Positions 18,525 through 27,764 of a stretch of 64,000 nt of DNA are shown one piece after another. Source of the DNA: Paenibacillus barcinonensis. Lineage in GTDB: Bacteria; Bacillota; Bacilli; Paenibacillales; Paenibacillaceae. The notes beneath the pieces were generated by a model. It was given only the letters and a program-made list of their open reading frames with translations, was not told the DNA's origin and ran no database searches. Position 1 is the stretch's first letter, and every line of letters starts with the position of its first letter. A program made the position numbers and the translations under genes. The stretch lies in contig NZ_QJSW01000007.1 of the NCBI RefSeq assembly GCF_003217495.1, forward strand, positions 124,001 to 188,000, read 5' to 3'.

Positions 18525-20380
18525 GTGCTTTGGAATGGCTCCAGTGATGCTTGAAGTGTCGACAGAGTGGAGCTCCATTCCGCCGCCGGGACAGGTCTGC
18601 TAAACAGATAACCTTGGGCCTGTGTGCAGCCATGCAGCAACAGCAGACTCATCTGCTCCTGCTCCTCAACACCCTCGGCTAGAACTCGAAGTCCCAGCTC
18701 TTGTCCAACGGAGATAATCATCCGCACAAGAGCGGCATCCTTTGTATTGGAGGCGCAGTGCTGTATAAAGGAGCGATCAATCTTCAACGTATCAATAGGA
18801 AGCTGTTGCAGATAACGCATGGAGTTGTAGCCCTTGCCGAAGTCATCAATGGCGATGCGTACACCTAATGTTCTCAGCTCCTGTAAGATGGGCAGGGTCC
18901 GTGCAACATCCAGCGTCATACCTTCGGTAATCTCCAGTTCCAGTGCCTGCGGTTCAAGTCCAGACTCCTCCAGCACCTTCCGAACCATAGAGACATATCC
19001 GGGCTCATGTAATTGGCGGGGCGATACATTGACGGCGATGCGCATCGAGTCCAGCCCGGTCTCCTCCTGCCATCGTTTGTTCTGGATACAAGCTGTGCGC
19101 AGCACCCAGTAACCTATAGCTACGATCAGGCCGGATTCTTCGGCAAGTGGAATAAAATCTCCGGGTGATACATGTCCAAGGACTGGATTGTGCCAGCGCA
19201 GCAGTGCTTCATTGCCAGTGATGCATCCTGTTTGAGCATCCACCTGTGGCTGATAGTGCAGGGACAGCTCGCCGCGTGCCTTGGCATGCTTCAGCTCCTT
19301 CAACAGCAGCACAGATGATTGCTGGTGGAGCCAGTCTTTACTCTTAGCAGCAACAGTAGAGCCGGAACTGGAGCTAAAGCCGAAGGCCAAGGTAGGGGAT
19401 GTATTTCTGCCGCTAGTTCTGGCGCGTTTCAGGGCGATGTAGGCTTCCAGTAGCAGATCATCTGGACGGCGAACCGCTGGAGTTACAAGGGAATGGCCTG
19501 CGGCGACTTGTACCGTCTTCTTTTCATCCTGCAGCACAAAAGGGGCTTCGAGCCATTGTAGTATATGGTGTATAGCACATTTCATCTGCACGTCATCCGG
19601 TCTGGAGATCAGCATGGCTAACGTCTTCTCATCATAACGATATAGCGCATCGTGATCTGTCATTTGCTGCCTGAGACGTTGTGCCGCTCTGTTCATTAGT
19701 GTGCCTCTCGCCTCATATCCCGATAGCTGCAACACCTCGTCTGTGTAATCCAGATCGAGCAGCAGCAGTGCATGCAGGGGAGAGGTGGTTGGGTCTGATA
19801 TTACGGAAGAGGTACGTTCCGATGGTCCAGATGAATATCTTTTCGTTGACTGTACTTGTAATTGTTGTTCCACATGTTTGCGTAGTAACAGGGCATTGCC
19901 TAGTCCTGTCAAGGGATCGTAGTACGTTATGTTCTCCTTCTGCTCCCGGGCATGCCTTAGCTCGGAAATATCCTCGATCCATAATACCAATCCGCTATGG
20001 AAGGGGATGGCCTCTATTCGCCAGCAGGTGGAGCGTTTGTCCCAGAAGACCTCAAACCGTGTGCGCTGCTGTGAGATCAATGCACTTCGAAGCTGGGTAT
20101 ACGCTGACGTGGGCAGCAATCCAGGCAACATACTGTGCAGAGGTCTGCCCGTGACTTGTGCTCTGTTTACCCCTGTCAGCTTCTCCACCCCCGCGTTCCA
20201 ATGCGTGATAATCCATTGCGCATTCACCGTAACCAGCCCCCCTGGGAGTCCCTCCAGAAGCTGTAGCATTCTGGACGTATCCCCGTCTGTTCCTAAGAAG
20301 GCTTCCTGGCTGTCGGCAGATTCAGGTTTACGCCGTAGAAGCTTAGCCACCCTTTGAATTACCTTGCTTATGTTAAACAT
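18503..20380 (-). CDS. c-di-GMP phosphodiesterase (PAS, degenerate GGDEF, EAL)
   Basis: A 625-residue cytoplasmic protein, last gene of the pterin/partner-switching operon. PAS domain (about 25-145, HWNAGVEKLTGVNRAQVTG). The GGDEF-like domain (about 155-320) has YDEKT where the catalytic GGDEF should be, so it cannot be a cyclase. The EAL domain (about 365-610) looks active: EALLRW, NVSPRQL, IDDFGKGYNS, LKIDRSFI, EGVEE and AQGYLF. It should hydrolyse c-di-GMP to pGpG, perhaps with the dead GGDEF as a GTP sensor. The ATG at 20380 overlaps the end of the STAS gene by 8 nt; a longer frame upstream runs through that gene and is not credible. Confidence 0.88.
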   Translation of the reverse strand: MFNISKVIQRVAKLLRRKPESADSQEAFLGTDGDTSRMLQLLEGLPGGLVTVNAQWIITHWNAGVEKLTGVNRAQVTGRPLHSMLPGLLPTSAYTQLRSALISQQRTRFEVFWDKRSTCWRIEAIPFHSGLVLWIEDISELRHAREQKENITYYDPLTGLGNALLLRKHVEQQLQVQSTKRYSSGPSERTSSVISDPTTSPLHALLLLDLDYTDEVLQLSGYEARGTLMNRAAQRLRQQMTDHDALYRYDEKTLAMLISRPDDVQMKCAIHHILQWLEAPFVLQDEKKTVQVAAGHSLVTPAVRRPDDLLLEAYIALKRARTSGRNTSPTLAFGFSSSSGSTVAAKSKDWLHQQSSVLLLKELKHAKARGELSLHYQPQVDAQTGCITGNEALLRWHNPVLGHVSPGDFIPLAEESGLIVAIGYWVLRTACIQNKRWQEETGLDSMRIAVNVSPRQLHEPGYVSMVRKVLEESGLEPQALELEITEGMTLDVARTLPILQELRTLGVRIAIDDFGKGYNSMRYLQQLPIDTLKIDRSFIQHCASNTKDAALVRMIISVGQELGLRVLAEGVEEQEQMSLLLLHGCTQAQGYLFSRPVPAAEWSSTLSTLQASLEPFQSTGGQSIM

Positions 20381-20804
20381 CACAGGTGTCATCCCCTTCT
20401 GATGCGATCTCCGTGAGGTCAGCTGTATGATCGTTATCGTCTGGGAACGGGGTCTGCTCCTCTGAATCCCGCTCCTCTGAATCTTGCGGCTGGTCATCGA
20501 ATACATCTTCCCCCAGAATGAGCGGCAGCTGAAGCAACGTGAAAATATACTGTACCTCCGGTTTCACATGCCGAATGAGAACCTTTTGACCGCGCTCTTT
20601 CAAGCCTTGAATCAAAGTGATCAATAATCCGATGCCAGAAGAGTCAACAAAGGCCACATCTGTGAAATCAAATTCAACCTGCATCGGGGGAACAAGCTGC
20701 GGTGCAATTTCCTCCTGTAGCACCTCAGTAACATCCAGATCAATATCTCCTTGCAAGGCTACGGTTATCTGAGCTTCATGTTGTATAAGTGCATAATTAA
20801 ACAT
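20373..20804 (-). CDS. STAS-domain anti-sigma-factor antagonist with acidic tail
   Basis: A 143-residue protein. The STAS fold (about 1-100) has the phosphorylatable Ser in VAFVDSSGIGLL, as in SpoIIAA/RsbV. Partner-switch logic predicts binding to a kinase/anti-sigma protein when the Ser is unphosphorylated. The last 40 or so residues are an unusual, strongly acidic Asp/Glu-rich tail not needed for STAS. It lies 17 nt after fapA and overlaps the EAL gene. It is the second STAS gene of this operon. Confidence 0.88.
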   Translation of the reverse strand: MFNYALIQHEAQITVALQGDIDLDVTEVLQEEIAPQLVPPMQVEFDFTDVAFVDSSGIGLLITLIQGLKERGQKVLIRHVKPEVQYIFTLLQLPLILGEDVFDDQPQDSEERDSEEQTPFPDDNDHTADLTEIASEGDDTCDV

Positions 20805-20821
20805 CGGTTTTCCCCTTTTAC

Positions 20822-22900
20822 TTAATATAAAATGAGCCTGCCATCACTATCGACGGATGCGACCACGTCCTGAATTGTATCGGTGAACGTATACGCCGCG
20901 CTGCCAATCTGAAGGCGTGTATCCTGCATCGCCATTCCTATGCGGATGGTTTCGTGCTCAGGCACTCTGATTCGGGTGGGTGTTCCGCCCTTGGTTCCGG
21001 CCTGATCAATGATAGCTCCCTTCTCGGCGTAAATCTCTCCTCCGCGAACATATCCTTTGACTTCCACAAGCCCGCTTGCATGAACCTTGGAGTTGTATAA
21101 TCCTTTGCCAGTAACGAGAATATCTCCCGAACAGTAGAGCTGGCTATTATGAACAAAACTTGTACGGATGAAACGATCCTTCGCCGAGGTGTCCTTCGTT
21201 TCTTCCAGTAGCTCCTCTGCAGCCGTAATCATAAAGATGATGTCCTCCGCTGAATTCAGGTTGGAGAAGTGGTTGGATAGAAAACCCTCCTCAAGTCGGG
21301 TGCGAAGCTGCTTCCAGCCGGGTCCGAGCATGTCTGCATGATTGTCGATCGTTTGCACGACTGTTGTAACAGCATTGTGCAGTGCCTTGAACTTTCCGTC
21401 GTACAAAATCTTCAGCAGGGGCCCGAGTCCTGTTCGTTCAAAGGAGGAGGCCTTGAAGGCTGACGCTGTGGATAGCTGCTGAATTGCTGTTGTCATTTGT
21501 CTCATCTGAATGACTGCGATTTGCAGAGGTTCCTGCAATTGCAACTTGATGATGCTGCTTTTTCCCGCGGTCACTACACTGGAAATAATGTTTTTCTCAA
21601 TGATGACGGACTGACCCGCAGATATGGTGGACATATTCACATGATTACTGATAAAAATATTGCCATCCGCCTGCACGGTCATGCCGTCTTGAACAGAACC
21701 CAGAATCTCGATATTGCCGATATAGTCGATGTTACCTGTCTCCAGATCAATATCCTTGTTGATGGTAAGCCGGGGAATGATGGAGATTCGGGCCTGATGT
21801 CCAACCTGTTGAATATCCGGGTGCCCCGCATCCAGAGCTACGGCCATTTTGTTTTGATCTGCAAGTTCAACCCCTATGCCTGCTTTCAGTTCGACAGGGT
21901 ACACTTCCGGCGGGAGTACAGGTTCGTTGGTAACGGTGATGCCTGGATAGCCTGCCTCTGGCGGGGCAGCCACGCCGATAATTTGACCGCGGTCAACCGA
22001 GGGGAATTCCTGAATATGGCGATAATCGACTGTTCCGTCGGAGCGTTCTTTGACACCTTTGACAATAAAGGTCTGTTGAAGTGGCATAAAATAACCATGT
22101 TTCCCCACGGTATAGGGTGTGCCCCGAGCGATAACATAAGTGCCTTCCGTTTCGCTGAAGCAGGCGTTGGCAATCTGATCGTATTCGATTCCATGCACGA
22201 CATTGAGCTGTCTCAGCTTGCTCATGACCTCGATATCACTGATCACCGTCGGTACTCGCTTTTCCTCCATCTCGACAAGAACGTAGTTGGACGGGTCCTT
22301 ATCAAGAATGCGTTTAAGAATGTGATACCCCGGCTTCACGAAAAGCCTTGCTTCCATACGATCCTCGGAGAGTGTGATCTCCCAAAAAGGGTCAACGACC
22401 TCATCCGCAATCTCAATGGTTACTTGGTCCTGATCATATACAATCGCTGCACCTTCAATAAGCTGACCGTTCCTCAGAAGTGTTACGCCCTCCCCAGGCG
22501 CAATCACCGGGAATTTATCCTCTGCGGACTCGCTGAACACCATGCCGTCCTGAACCCATACCATACCAGCTAAATCACGCTCCCCGCTGTGATCGGTGAT
22601 CTGCAGTGCATCAATCGTTTCAGCATCGTCATCCGTATGCAGCAGTTCTATAGAGCTGGCAAGCTGCCCAAGTGTTGCTTGCTCTAAAATTTCATTCGGT
22701 GGTACTTTATCCGCTGCGGGATCAGCGTGCTTTGTAGTGACCTGAACAACTGCCGGCTTGGCCATCATCCCCAGCAGTCCTTTTCGTTCATTTTCCAAAA
22801 TTTCGATGTCCACATCATTTTTATTTGCCCCAAGTAAATCCAGTGCTATAGCTACGGCCTCCTGAATGCTTCTGCCCTTGGCAACTACCTTTTTGCCCAT
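20822..22900 (-). CDS. FapA (DUF342) family protein with Jag-like N-terminal domain
   Basis: A 692-residue protein. The first 60 residues (RSIQEAVAIALDLLG, KGLLGM) resemble the Jag N-terminal domain. The large remainder matches the FapA/DUF342 family with its repetitive beta region (GNIEILGSVQDGMTVQADGN, NMSTISAGQSVIIEKN, ILVTGKGLYNSKVHASG). The family's biochemical role is poorly defined. Its name comes from flagellar assembly, but no flagellar gene is here; the setting is STAS/SpoIIE signalling and c-di-GMP, so a scaffold or regulatory role is likely. No signal peptide. Confidence 0.85.
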   Translation of the reverse strand: MGKKVVAKGRSIQEAVAIALDLLGANKNDVDIEILENERKGLLGMMAKPAVVQVTTKHADPAADKVPPNEILEQATLGQLASSIELLHTDDDAETIDALQITDHSGERDLAGMVWVQDGMVFSESAEDKFPVIAPGEGVTLLRNGQLIEGAAIVYDQDQVTIEIADEVVDPFWEITLSEDRMEARLFVKPGYHILKRILDKDPSNYVLVEMEEKRVPTVISDIEVMSKLRQLNVVHGIEYDQIANACFSETEGTYVIARGTPYTVGKHGYFMPLQQTFIVKGVKERSDGTVDYRHIQEFPSVDRGQIIGVAAPPEAGYPGITVTNEPVLPPEVYPVELKAGIGVELADQNKMAVALDAGHPDIQQVGHQARISIIPRLTINKDIDLETGNIDYIGNIEILGSVQDGMTVQADGNIFISNHVNMSTISAGQSVIIEKNIISSVVTAGKSSIIKLQLQEPLQIAVIQMRQMTTAIQQLSTASAFKASSFERTGLGPLLKILYDGKFKALHNAVTTVVQTIDNHADMLGPGWKQLRTRLEEGFLSNHFSNLNSAEDIIFMITAAEELLEETKDTSAKDRFIRTSFVHNSQLYCSGDILVTGKGLYNSKVHASGLVEVKGYVRGGEIYAEKGAIIDQAGTKGGTPTRIRVPEHETIRIGMAMQDTRLQIGSAAYTFTDTIQDVVASVDSDGRLILY

Positions 22901-22965
22901 CGTGTTTCCTCCTTAACCCTTACATGCCTGTGGCTACATCGTGCTTGACTTGAATATTCCATCCC

Positions 22966-23790
22966 TTATGGTGCGGTATCGCTCAAATCTTCACCCAGAT
23001 GGTTTCCCATCTTGAGCATGACAATGGTTATATCATCTCGCTGTGGCAATCCTTCGGTGTACTCCTCCAGTGTGCGGACAACAGTGTTCTCGATCTCGGC
23101 AATGGGCTTGTCCGCATGGCTGTGCAGCAGAGATAATAGACGTTCCAGATTGTACATCTCACTCGCCCGATTCTGAGCTTCGACCACGCCGTCGGTATAA
23201 AAGAACAGCAGGTCACTCGCCTTCAAGTGAATCTCTTTCTCGTCGTAAGCTTGCCCCGGCAAACCACCCAGCATAATGCCATTCAACGTGGGCAGCTCTG
23301 TTGCTTCGGTATCTGTTCTCACCAGAATAGGGGCATTATGACCACCATTCGCATAGATGAACTGTCCCGAAGAGGGGTCCCAGTCTGCGCAGCATACTGT
23401 GACGAAGGAATTCAACGTTCGAAGATCGCCATACAAGGCATTATTCATGGCGGTTAACGTTTCTCCAGGTCCTGCCGTTGATTCGGCAGCACTGCGGAAT
23501 GCTCCCCGGGTGAGAATCATCAGCATCGCAGCGGGAATTCCTTTACCCATGACATCACCGATAATTAATCGGAGGCGCCCATCCGGTAGCGGGTAAAAGT
23601 CAAAATAGTCTCCGCCGATGATGCGTGCCGGCAGCGATATCCCCGATATCGCACCATTCGATAACAGAGGTTTCGCGCCATTCAACAATCGCTGCTGAAT
23701 ATTTTTCGCCAGATGTATTTCACGCAACAGCACCGCATCTTGAGATTGCTCATGTATCCTTTGACTTGACTCCATGTTAGAACCCTTCAT
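22966..23790 (-). CDS. SpoIIE/RsbU-type PP2C serine phosphatase
   Basis: A 274-residue cytoplasmic phosphatase, expected to dephosphorylate the STAS protein(s) next to it and so set the partner switch. N-terminal helical linker with REIHLAKNIQQRLL (about 20-35), the usual coiled entry to RsbU-type domains. The metal-binding acidic motifs are all present: GGDYFDF, GDVMGKG, YTDGVVEA and RDDITIVML. ATG 23790 with GGGAGAGG 8 nt upstream lies 2 nt after the STAS stop; a GTG at 23799 is too close to the site. Confidence 0.92.
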   Translation of the reverse strand: MKGSNMESSQRIHEQSQDAVLLREIHLAKNIQQRLLNGAKPLLSNGAISGISLPARIIGGDYFDFYPLPDGRLRLIIGDVMGKGIPAAMLMILTRGAFRSAAESTAGPGETLTAMNNALYGDLRTLNSFVTVCCADWDPSSGQFIYANGGHNAPILVRTDTEATELPTLNGIMLGGLPGQAYDEKEIHLKASDLLFFYTDGVVEAQNRASEMYNLERLLSLLHSHADKPIAEIENTVVRTLEEYTEGLPQRDDITIVMLKMGNHLGEDLSDTAP

Positions 23791-23792
23791 CG

Positions 23793-24104
23793 CTAACACC
23801 TCTCCCTCAAAAGAGCCTCCATAATTTTGAAAACTCCCAGGGTCTCAAACAGCTCTTGCGTTGCGTCATTCAAACCTTCAAACTCGACACCAATCTGTCG
23901 TTCGCCAGCATAATGGATGACGGAGAGAATCGTGCCAATTCCGGTAGAATCAATAAATTCAACCTCACTCAGATCCAGAGTAATTTGTGAGGTCTGCTCT
24001 GGAGGATGGAAGGAAAACTGATCAATGGTAGAGTAATCCACCAATCCTTTTAGCATGATCGTATATTCGGACTCCTCGAAGACCGTTTCAACTTGTAGAT
24101 GCAT
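23793..24104 (-). CDS. STAS-domain anti-sigma-factor antagonist (RsbV/SpoIIAA-like)
   Basis: A 103-residue single-domain STAS protein with the conserved phospho-site Ser in VEFIDSTGIGTIL (about residue 53). It should shuttle between a phosphorylated form (made by the RsbW/RsbT-like ATPase of this operon) and an unphosphorylated form (made by the SpoIIE phosphatase gene directly after it). Strong ribosome site CAAGGAGG before the ATG. Confidence 0.92.
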   Translation of the reverse strand: MHLQVETVFEESEYTIMLKGLVDYSTIDQFSFHPPEQTSQITLDLSEVEFIDSTGIGTILSVIHYAGERQIGVEFEGLNDATQELFETLGVFKIMEALLRERC

Positions 24105-24125
24105 TGAATGACCTCCTTGGATGTA

Positions 24126-25751
24126 TTAATGAAATTTGAATTTGCCCAGCTTCTTCAGCAGGGATTGAGATCGTTCCGAGAGCTCACTGGATTGCTTGTG
24201 CAGTGATTTGAGCAGATCGGACAAGGTAATGGAGATAACGGTCGCAGAATTCGTTTTGTCCTGAATGACGTTACGAATTTCGTCGATATGCTGCACAATC
24301 TCGTTCGACTCCGTTTCATTTAACTGAGCCTGTACCCGTTCCTTCATCAGCTCCAGAATATACTCAATCTCGGCTGTTGAAGATCTGATCTCGGTTGTGG
24401 CGTTAATCGACAGGTAGAGTGCCTTATCTACCGACTGATCGGCCTCCGCTTCCAGCATGACCGACATGCGCTGCATAATGGTTGCATGATCGTAGGTAGA
24501 GCGCAGCAACTGATGCAGAGATTCCGCCATGGTATTGACTGTACCGGACAGGTCACCCAGCTCGCCCTTATCCTTCAGATGACTGCGTATGGTCAGGTTG
24601 CCCTGCTCCAGCTCTTTAATCTGGGATATGATTTTCTGAATGGATTTATAGATTTGTGTGAAAAAACGAGCCGTCAGCATAAATAAAGCGAGCAATGACA
24701 GAAAGCTGAACAGGATCGAGATGAGCAAATTCCGATAGAGCGGGTTGCTGATTTTACCCTCGTCCAGCGCAATATAGATAACTTGGCCTGAATCCATAGG
24801 CACATAGGCTTTGTATAGCTTTCGTCCTTCCACTTGCTCGGTATAGCCTTGCACCGTGGGGTGCTCTGCCATCTGTTTGAGCGTGCGCTCGTCCTTGGCG
24901 GACTGATACCTGAATTCCCCGCTTACAACCTTTTTAACAGGAGGATAGATGTTGTTCTCCAAGGAAGGATCTACATATACTTTGGGTGTCAGAATGGCTG
25001 TTTCTGCAACATAAGCATTATCCTGCCGGATCTTGGACATCCAGGCGTCCGGGCCAGTCTCACTGGTAAATTGATTCACTTCATTGGCTTCGATAAATAA
25101 ACTGATACCGTAGCTCTCACCTAGCGGATGATAATAAGCAAATTTGTAAAACGTCGGTGCCTGTTCATGTGTGGCCGATTGGGCGATCGGCAATACAATG
25201 ATGTTGTTCTCCAGCAGTGTAGCTCCGGGCACAGGAGGCTTGCCGCCAGCCAGCAAGGTTACAGCAGCTTCGTAAAAGCCGATTTTTCGCATGCTGAAGC
25301 CTACCTCCTGCGGGTCTGTAGACGCGATGCCCACGACATCGTCTCCTTTGGCAGCAAAGAGAGTGATACCGGCGATTTGCAGCTTGTGCTGAATAGCCTG
25401 CAGTTGCTTTTCGGTAATCTGATCCACAGGTGTATCCTTTAATATCTCGGATATATGGCGTGCATACGAAACAAGCTTGAGATCAATCTGGTGTTCAATC
25501 GCAGCGGAGGCAACGAGTGTCTCCTGAACCCCGTTATTGACGCTGCTTGCCACCATTGATGCCTGATTGCGAGTCTCCTGCTCAATGAGCCGGTGAATGA
25601 AATAAAACTGCGTGGCCCCCGAAAGCAGGAAAATAATGAGCAGCACGATAAAGATGCGGGATAAAAACTTTCGCTGCAGTGAGTTTTGAAAATCCAAATG
25701 TCGATTTATCGGTGATAGAAGCCGTGATAACCATAGTTTACGAGAATTCAT
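24126..25751 (-). CDS. Membrane HAMP sensor without kinase or methyl-accepting output domain
   Basis: A 541-residue membrane protein. TM1 (about 32-55), a large extracytoplasmic double-Cache-like region (about 56-340), TM2 (about 342-365) and HAMP (about 366-420). It then ends in roughly 120 residues of helical, coiled-coil-like sequence (ITLSDLLKSLHKQSSELSER). There is no His kinase, chemoreceptor hairpin signature, GGDEF or phosphatase domain. It is translationally coupled (4-nt overlap) to the hydrolase upstream and followed by STAS and SpoIIE genes, so it probably passes its signal to the separate phosphatase. Ligand unknown. Confidence 0.82.
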   Translation of the reverse strand: MNSRKLWLSRLLSPINRHLDFQNSLQRKFLSRIFIVLLIIFLLSGATQFYFIHRLIEQETRNQASMVASSVNNGVQETLVASAAIEHQIDLKLVSYARHISEILKDTPVDQITEKQLQAIQHKLQIAGITLFAAKGDDVVGIASTDPQEVGFSMRKIGFYEAAVTLLAGGKPPVPGATLLENNIIVLPIAQSATHEQAPTFYKFAYYHPLGESYGISLFIEANEVNQFTSETGPDAWMSKIRQDNAYVAETAILTPKVYVDPSLENNIYPPVKKVVSGEFRYQSAKDERTLKQMAEHPTVQGYTEQVEGRKLYKAYVPMDSGQVIYIALDEGKISNPLYRNLLISILFSFLSLLALFMLTARFFTQIYKSIQKIISQIKELEQGNLTIRSHLKDKGELGDLSGTVNTMAESLHQLLRSTYDHATIMQRMSVMLEAEADQSVDKALYLSINATTEIRSSTAEIEYILELMKERVQAQLNETESNEIVQHIDEIRNVIQDKTNSATVISITLSDLLKSLHKQSSELSERSQSLLKKLGKFKFH

Positions 25752-26821
25752 ATTCGGTTTACCTCATCCATTCCTGAGGCCGCGAACCAGTCACAAACTT
25801 CTTTCCGAATCTCGTTTAATTGCAGATTGCAGCAGTGTCCCTCGTTAGCATACTCTCGCAATTTTCTACCTTCTGGAAAACGATCAAACAGGTTGTAAAT
25901 CTCCTGACTAGGCACCATTAAATCTTGCTGGCCGTGGAAGAGATAGATCGGCTTGCGAAAGGTCATCGTTTGAACGGAGGGCAGGGCCATATCTTCCATG
26001 TCCAGCGAGCAGCTGAACCCCATTCGAGGAAGGAAATACGAAGGAATATGCATACGATCGAATTCTACTGCTGGGCTGACGATAGCCGTTTTCTGAACAA
26101 ACGCATGGCTGCTTCCGTACAGCGCCCAAGTGGCACCAAGGCTTGTACCGAACAGATAAATGGGCAGATCAATCCATAGTCTGGCGGATAGAGCGATAAC
26201 TCCGTTAATGAATTGTTCCCACGTATTTTGGGTTCCTCTCAATTGGTTCATGACAAACGTTTCTCCTTGGCCGGGTCCGTCAAAGCTGAGTGTAATATAG
26301 CCGGAATTCAGAAAGTCCTGCTCATATGTATGCATCTCTTCCTTGTTGGAATCAATCGGATTCACCAGAATAATTGAACCGATCGGGTTCTTGGGAATTC
26401 TCACTCTGCCAGCGCATAAGCGTCTATCTACGGTAAGCTCCATATAACGTGTTTCAATAGGTGAACAGACATCTGCCAGCTTAGCCAGACGAATACACTC
26501 CCTGTAGTTGTATAACTTGTTGCCATTTCTTTCCGGGTCGAGCCACTGCGCAAGATTCGAAGCCAGAGAGGCGGTGCGATAAGCCGTTTCCGCATCAGCT
26601 AGCTGCTGGCGCTGTCTGTGCTCCTTCGCTGTTTTCTCCCAACGGCGGGATACGTCAGTCCATCCGGCTGTCCAATCTTGAACGGAATGAAGGGTATTTC
26701 GTACAGCAGTGATCTCTTGCATCGGCATGCCGTGGATCTGCCAGCGATCCCAGAACGGATCGACAAGCTTGCACATTCGCAGCATGCGTTCAATAACTTC
26801 AGTATTTGATTGTAGTTTCAA
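25748..26821 (-). CDS. Alpha/beta hydrolase
   Basis: A 357-residue cytoplasmic hydrolase with N-terminal helical cap (about 1-120). The nucleophile elbow is FGTSLGATWAL (Ser near 217), the acid HGQQDLMVP (Asp near 295) and the base EGHCC (His near 328), so the triad is complete. It resembles FrsA/acyl-esterase-like hydrolases. Substrate unknown. Both junctions are 4-nt ATGA overlaps, which places it firmly inside the signalling operon; it may process a signal molecule, but that is speculation. Confidence 0.82.
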   Translation of the reverse strand: MKLQSNTEVIERMLRMCKLVDPFWDRWQIHGMPMQEITAVRNTLHSVQDWTAGWTDVSRRWEKTAKEHRQRQQLADAETAYRTASLASNLAQWLDPERNGNKLYNYRECIRLAKLADVCSPIETRYMELTVDRRLCAGRVRIPKNPIGSIILVNPIDSNKEEMHTYEQDFLNSGYITLSFDGPGQGETFVMNQLRGTQNTWEQFINGVIALSARLWIDLPIYLFGTSLGATWALYGSSHAFVQKTAIVSPAVEFDRMHIPSYFLPRMGFSCSLDMEDMALPSVQTMTFRKPIYLFHGQQDLMVPSQEIYNLFDRFPEGRKLREYANEGHCCNLQLNEIRKEVCDWFAASGMDEVNRI

Positions 26822-27744
26822 TGAGTTGCACCTTCTTCGTGAAAAATTAAAATCAGGGTTGATCCCTGATCAGAGGTTGCCAGTAACAGTTGATCCGCCA
26901 TCTTTAACATCAGCGTGAATCCCTGCCCTAACGAATTTTTGGTAGAATATCCTTCCATCAGGATGGTATAGGGTAGCAGCTTCAGTTCAAAGCCTGGTCC
27001 ATTATCTGCTACGAATACGTGAATATCCTCAGGCGTCTGGACGATACTCAGCGTTCCTTCACTGGCGTGCTTCAGTATATTGGTGATTGCTTCAGAGATA
27101 AGCAACAGCTTATTCATTACTCTGGAGAGAGGCTGTCCCGTGAGAAGCAGACGTTCCTTAGCAAGCTCCCTGGCGCGAGGGATGTCCGATCGCTCTTGAA
27201 TCGGCACTTCAAGAATCAATGTGCCTTGTCGGTATGGCCCGATTTCTTCTGCCTGAATGAGTTTGAATTTCTGCTGTGTCGCCGCATAGATGACATCACG
27301 GTACACATGCCATACTTCCTGCGCCGATTCCGTAGCAGCCGTTTCCTTCTGCGTTTTGTCTGCAAACAAATAAGTATACTCACGAACGTCCTCATATACT
27401 GCGAGCATCAGATCCATATAGACGGGACCCAGCTTGAGCTGCCTCAGTTTCAGATATACATCATCATTTTTGCCCAGCCAGTTGAACAGGCTGGAAGCCA
27501 AATATTCCAGCTGGGCAGTTTCTTCTGCTGTGAGCTGCACGGGGCTAAGAGACAAATCCTCACCGGAGCGCTCTTCGTTGGTGTGGCTGTTCTGTAATTC
27601 AAGCTTCATACGCTTGAACAGCCATTCCAGTATGAACTGCTGGTGATAGGCATACAGCGAAGGCAAAGGCTCGGCATCGGAAGAAGCATCCGATATGGCT
27701 GTGGCGTGCTTCCGACCAAATATTTTTTGTAACCAGTTATCCAT
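26818..27744 (-). CDS. RsbW/RsbT-like ATP-binding (GHKL) regulator
   Basis: A 308-residue protein. The N-terminal half (about 25-165) is all-helical and loosely recalls the RsbR-type N-terminal domain (low confidence). The C-terminal half (about 190-305) is a GHKL ATPase with N-box SEAITNILKHAS, DNGPGF and GQGFTLM, as in the anti-sigma kinases SpoIIAB/RsbW and the switch kinase RsbT. It probably phosphorylates the STAS protein(s). No sigma factor gene is in the window, so its target beyond STAS is unknown. It starts 20 nt after the SDR stop. Confidence 0.85.
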   Translation of the reverse strand: MDNWLQKIFGRKHATAISDASSDAEPLPSLYAYHQQFILEWLFKRMKLELQNSHTNEERSGEDLSLSPVQLTAEETAQLEYLASSLFNWLGKNDDVYLKLRQLKLGPVYMDLMLAVYEDVREYTYLFADKTQKETAATESAQEVWHVYRDVIYAATQQKFKLIQAEEIGPYRQGTLILEVPIQERSDIPRARELAKERLLLTGQPLSRVMNKLLLISEAITNILKHASEGTLSIVQTPEDIHVFVADNGPGFELKLLPYTILMEGYSTKNSLGQGFTLMLKMADQLLLATSDQGSTLILIFHEEGATH

Positions 27745-27764
27745 AATTGCCTGGCGTCCTCCTC

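Noticed and set aside
21497..22573. Long (358-codon) open frame antisense to fapA
   Set aside because: Mirror of the FapA coding sequence; no ribosome site and no family resemblance.
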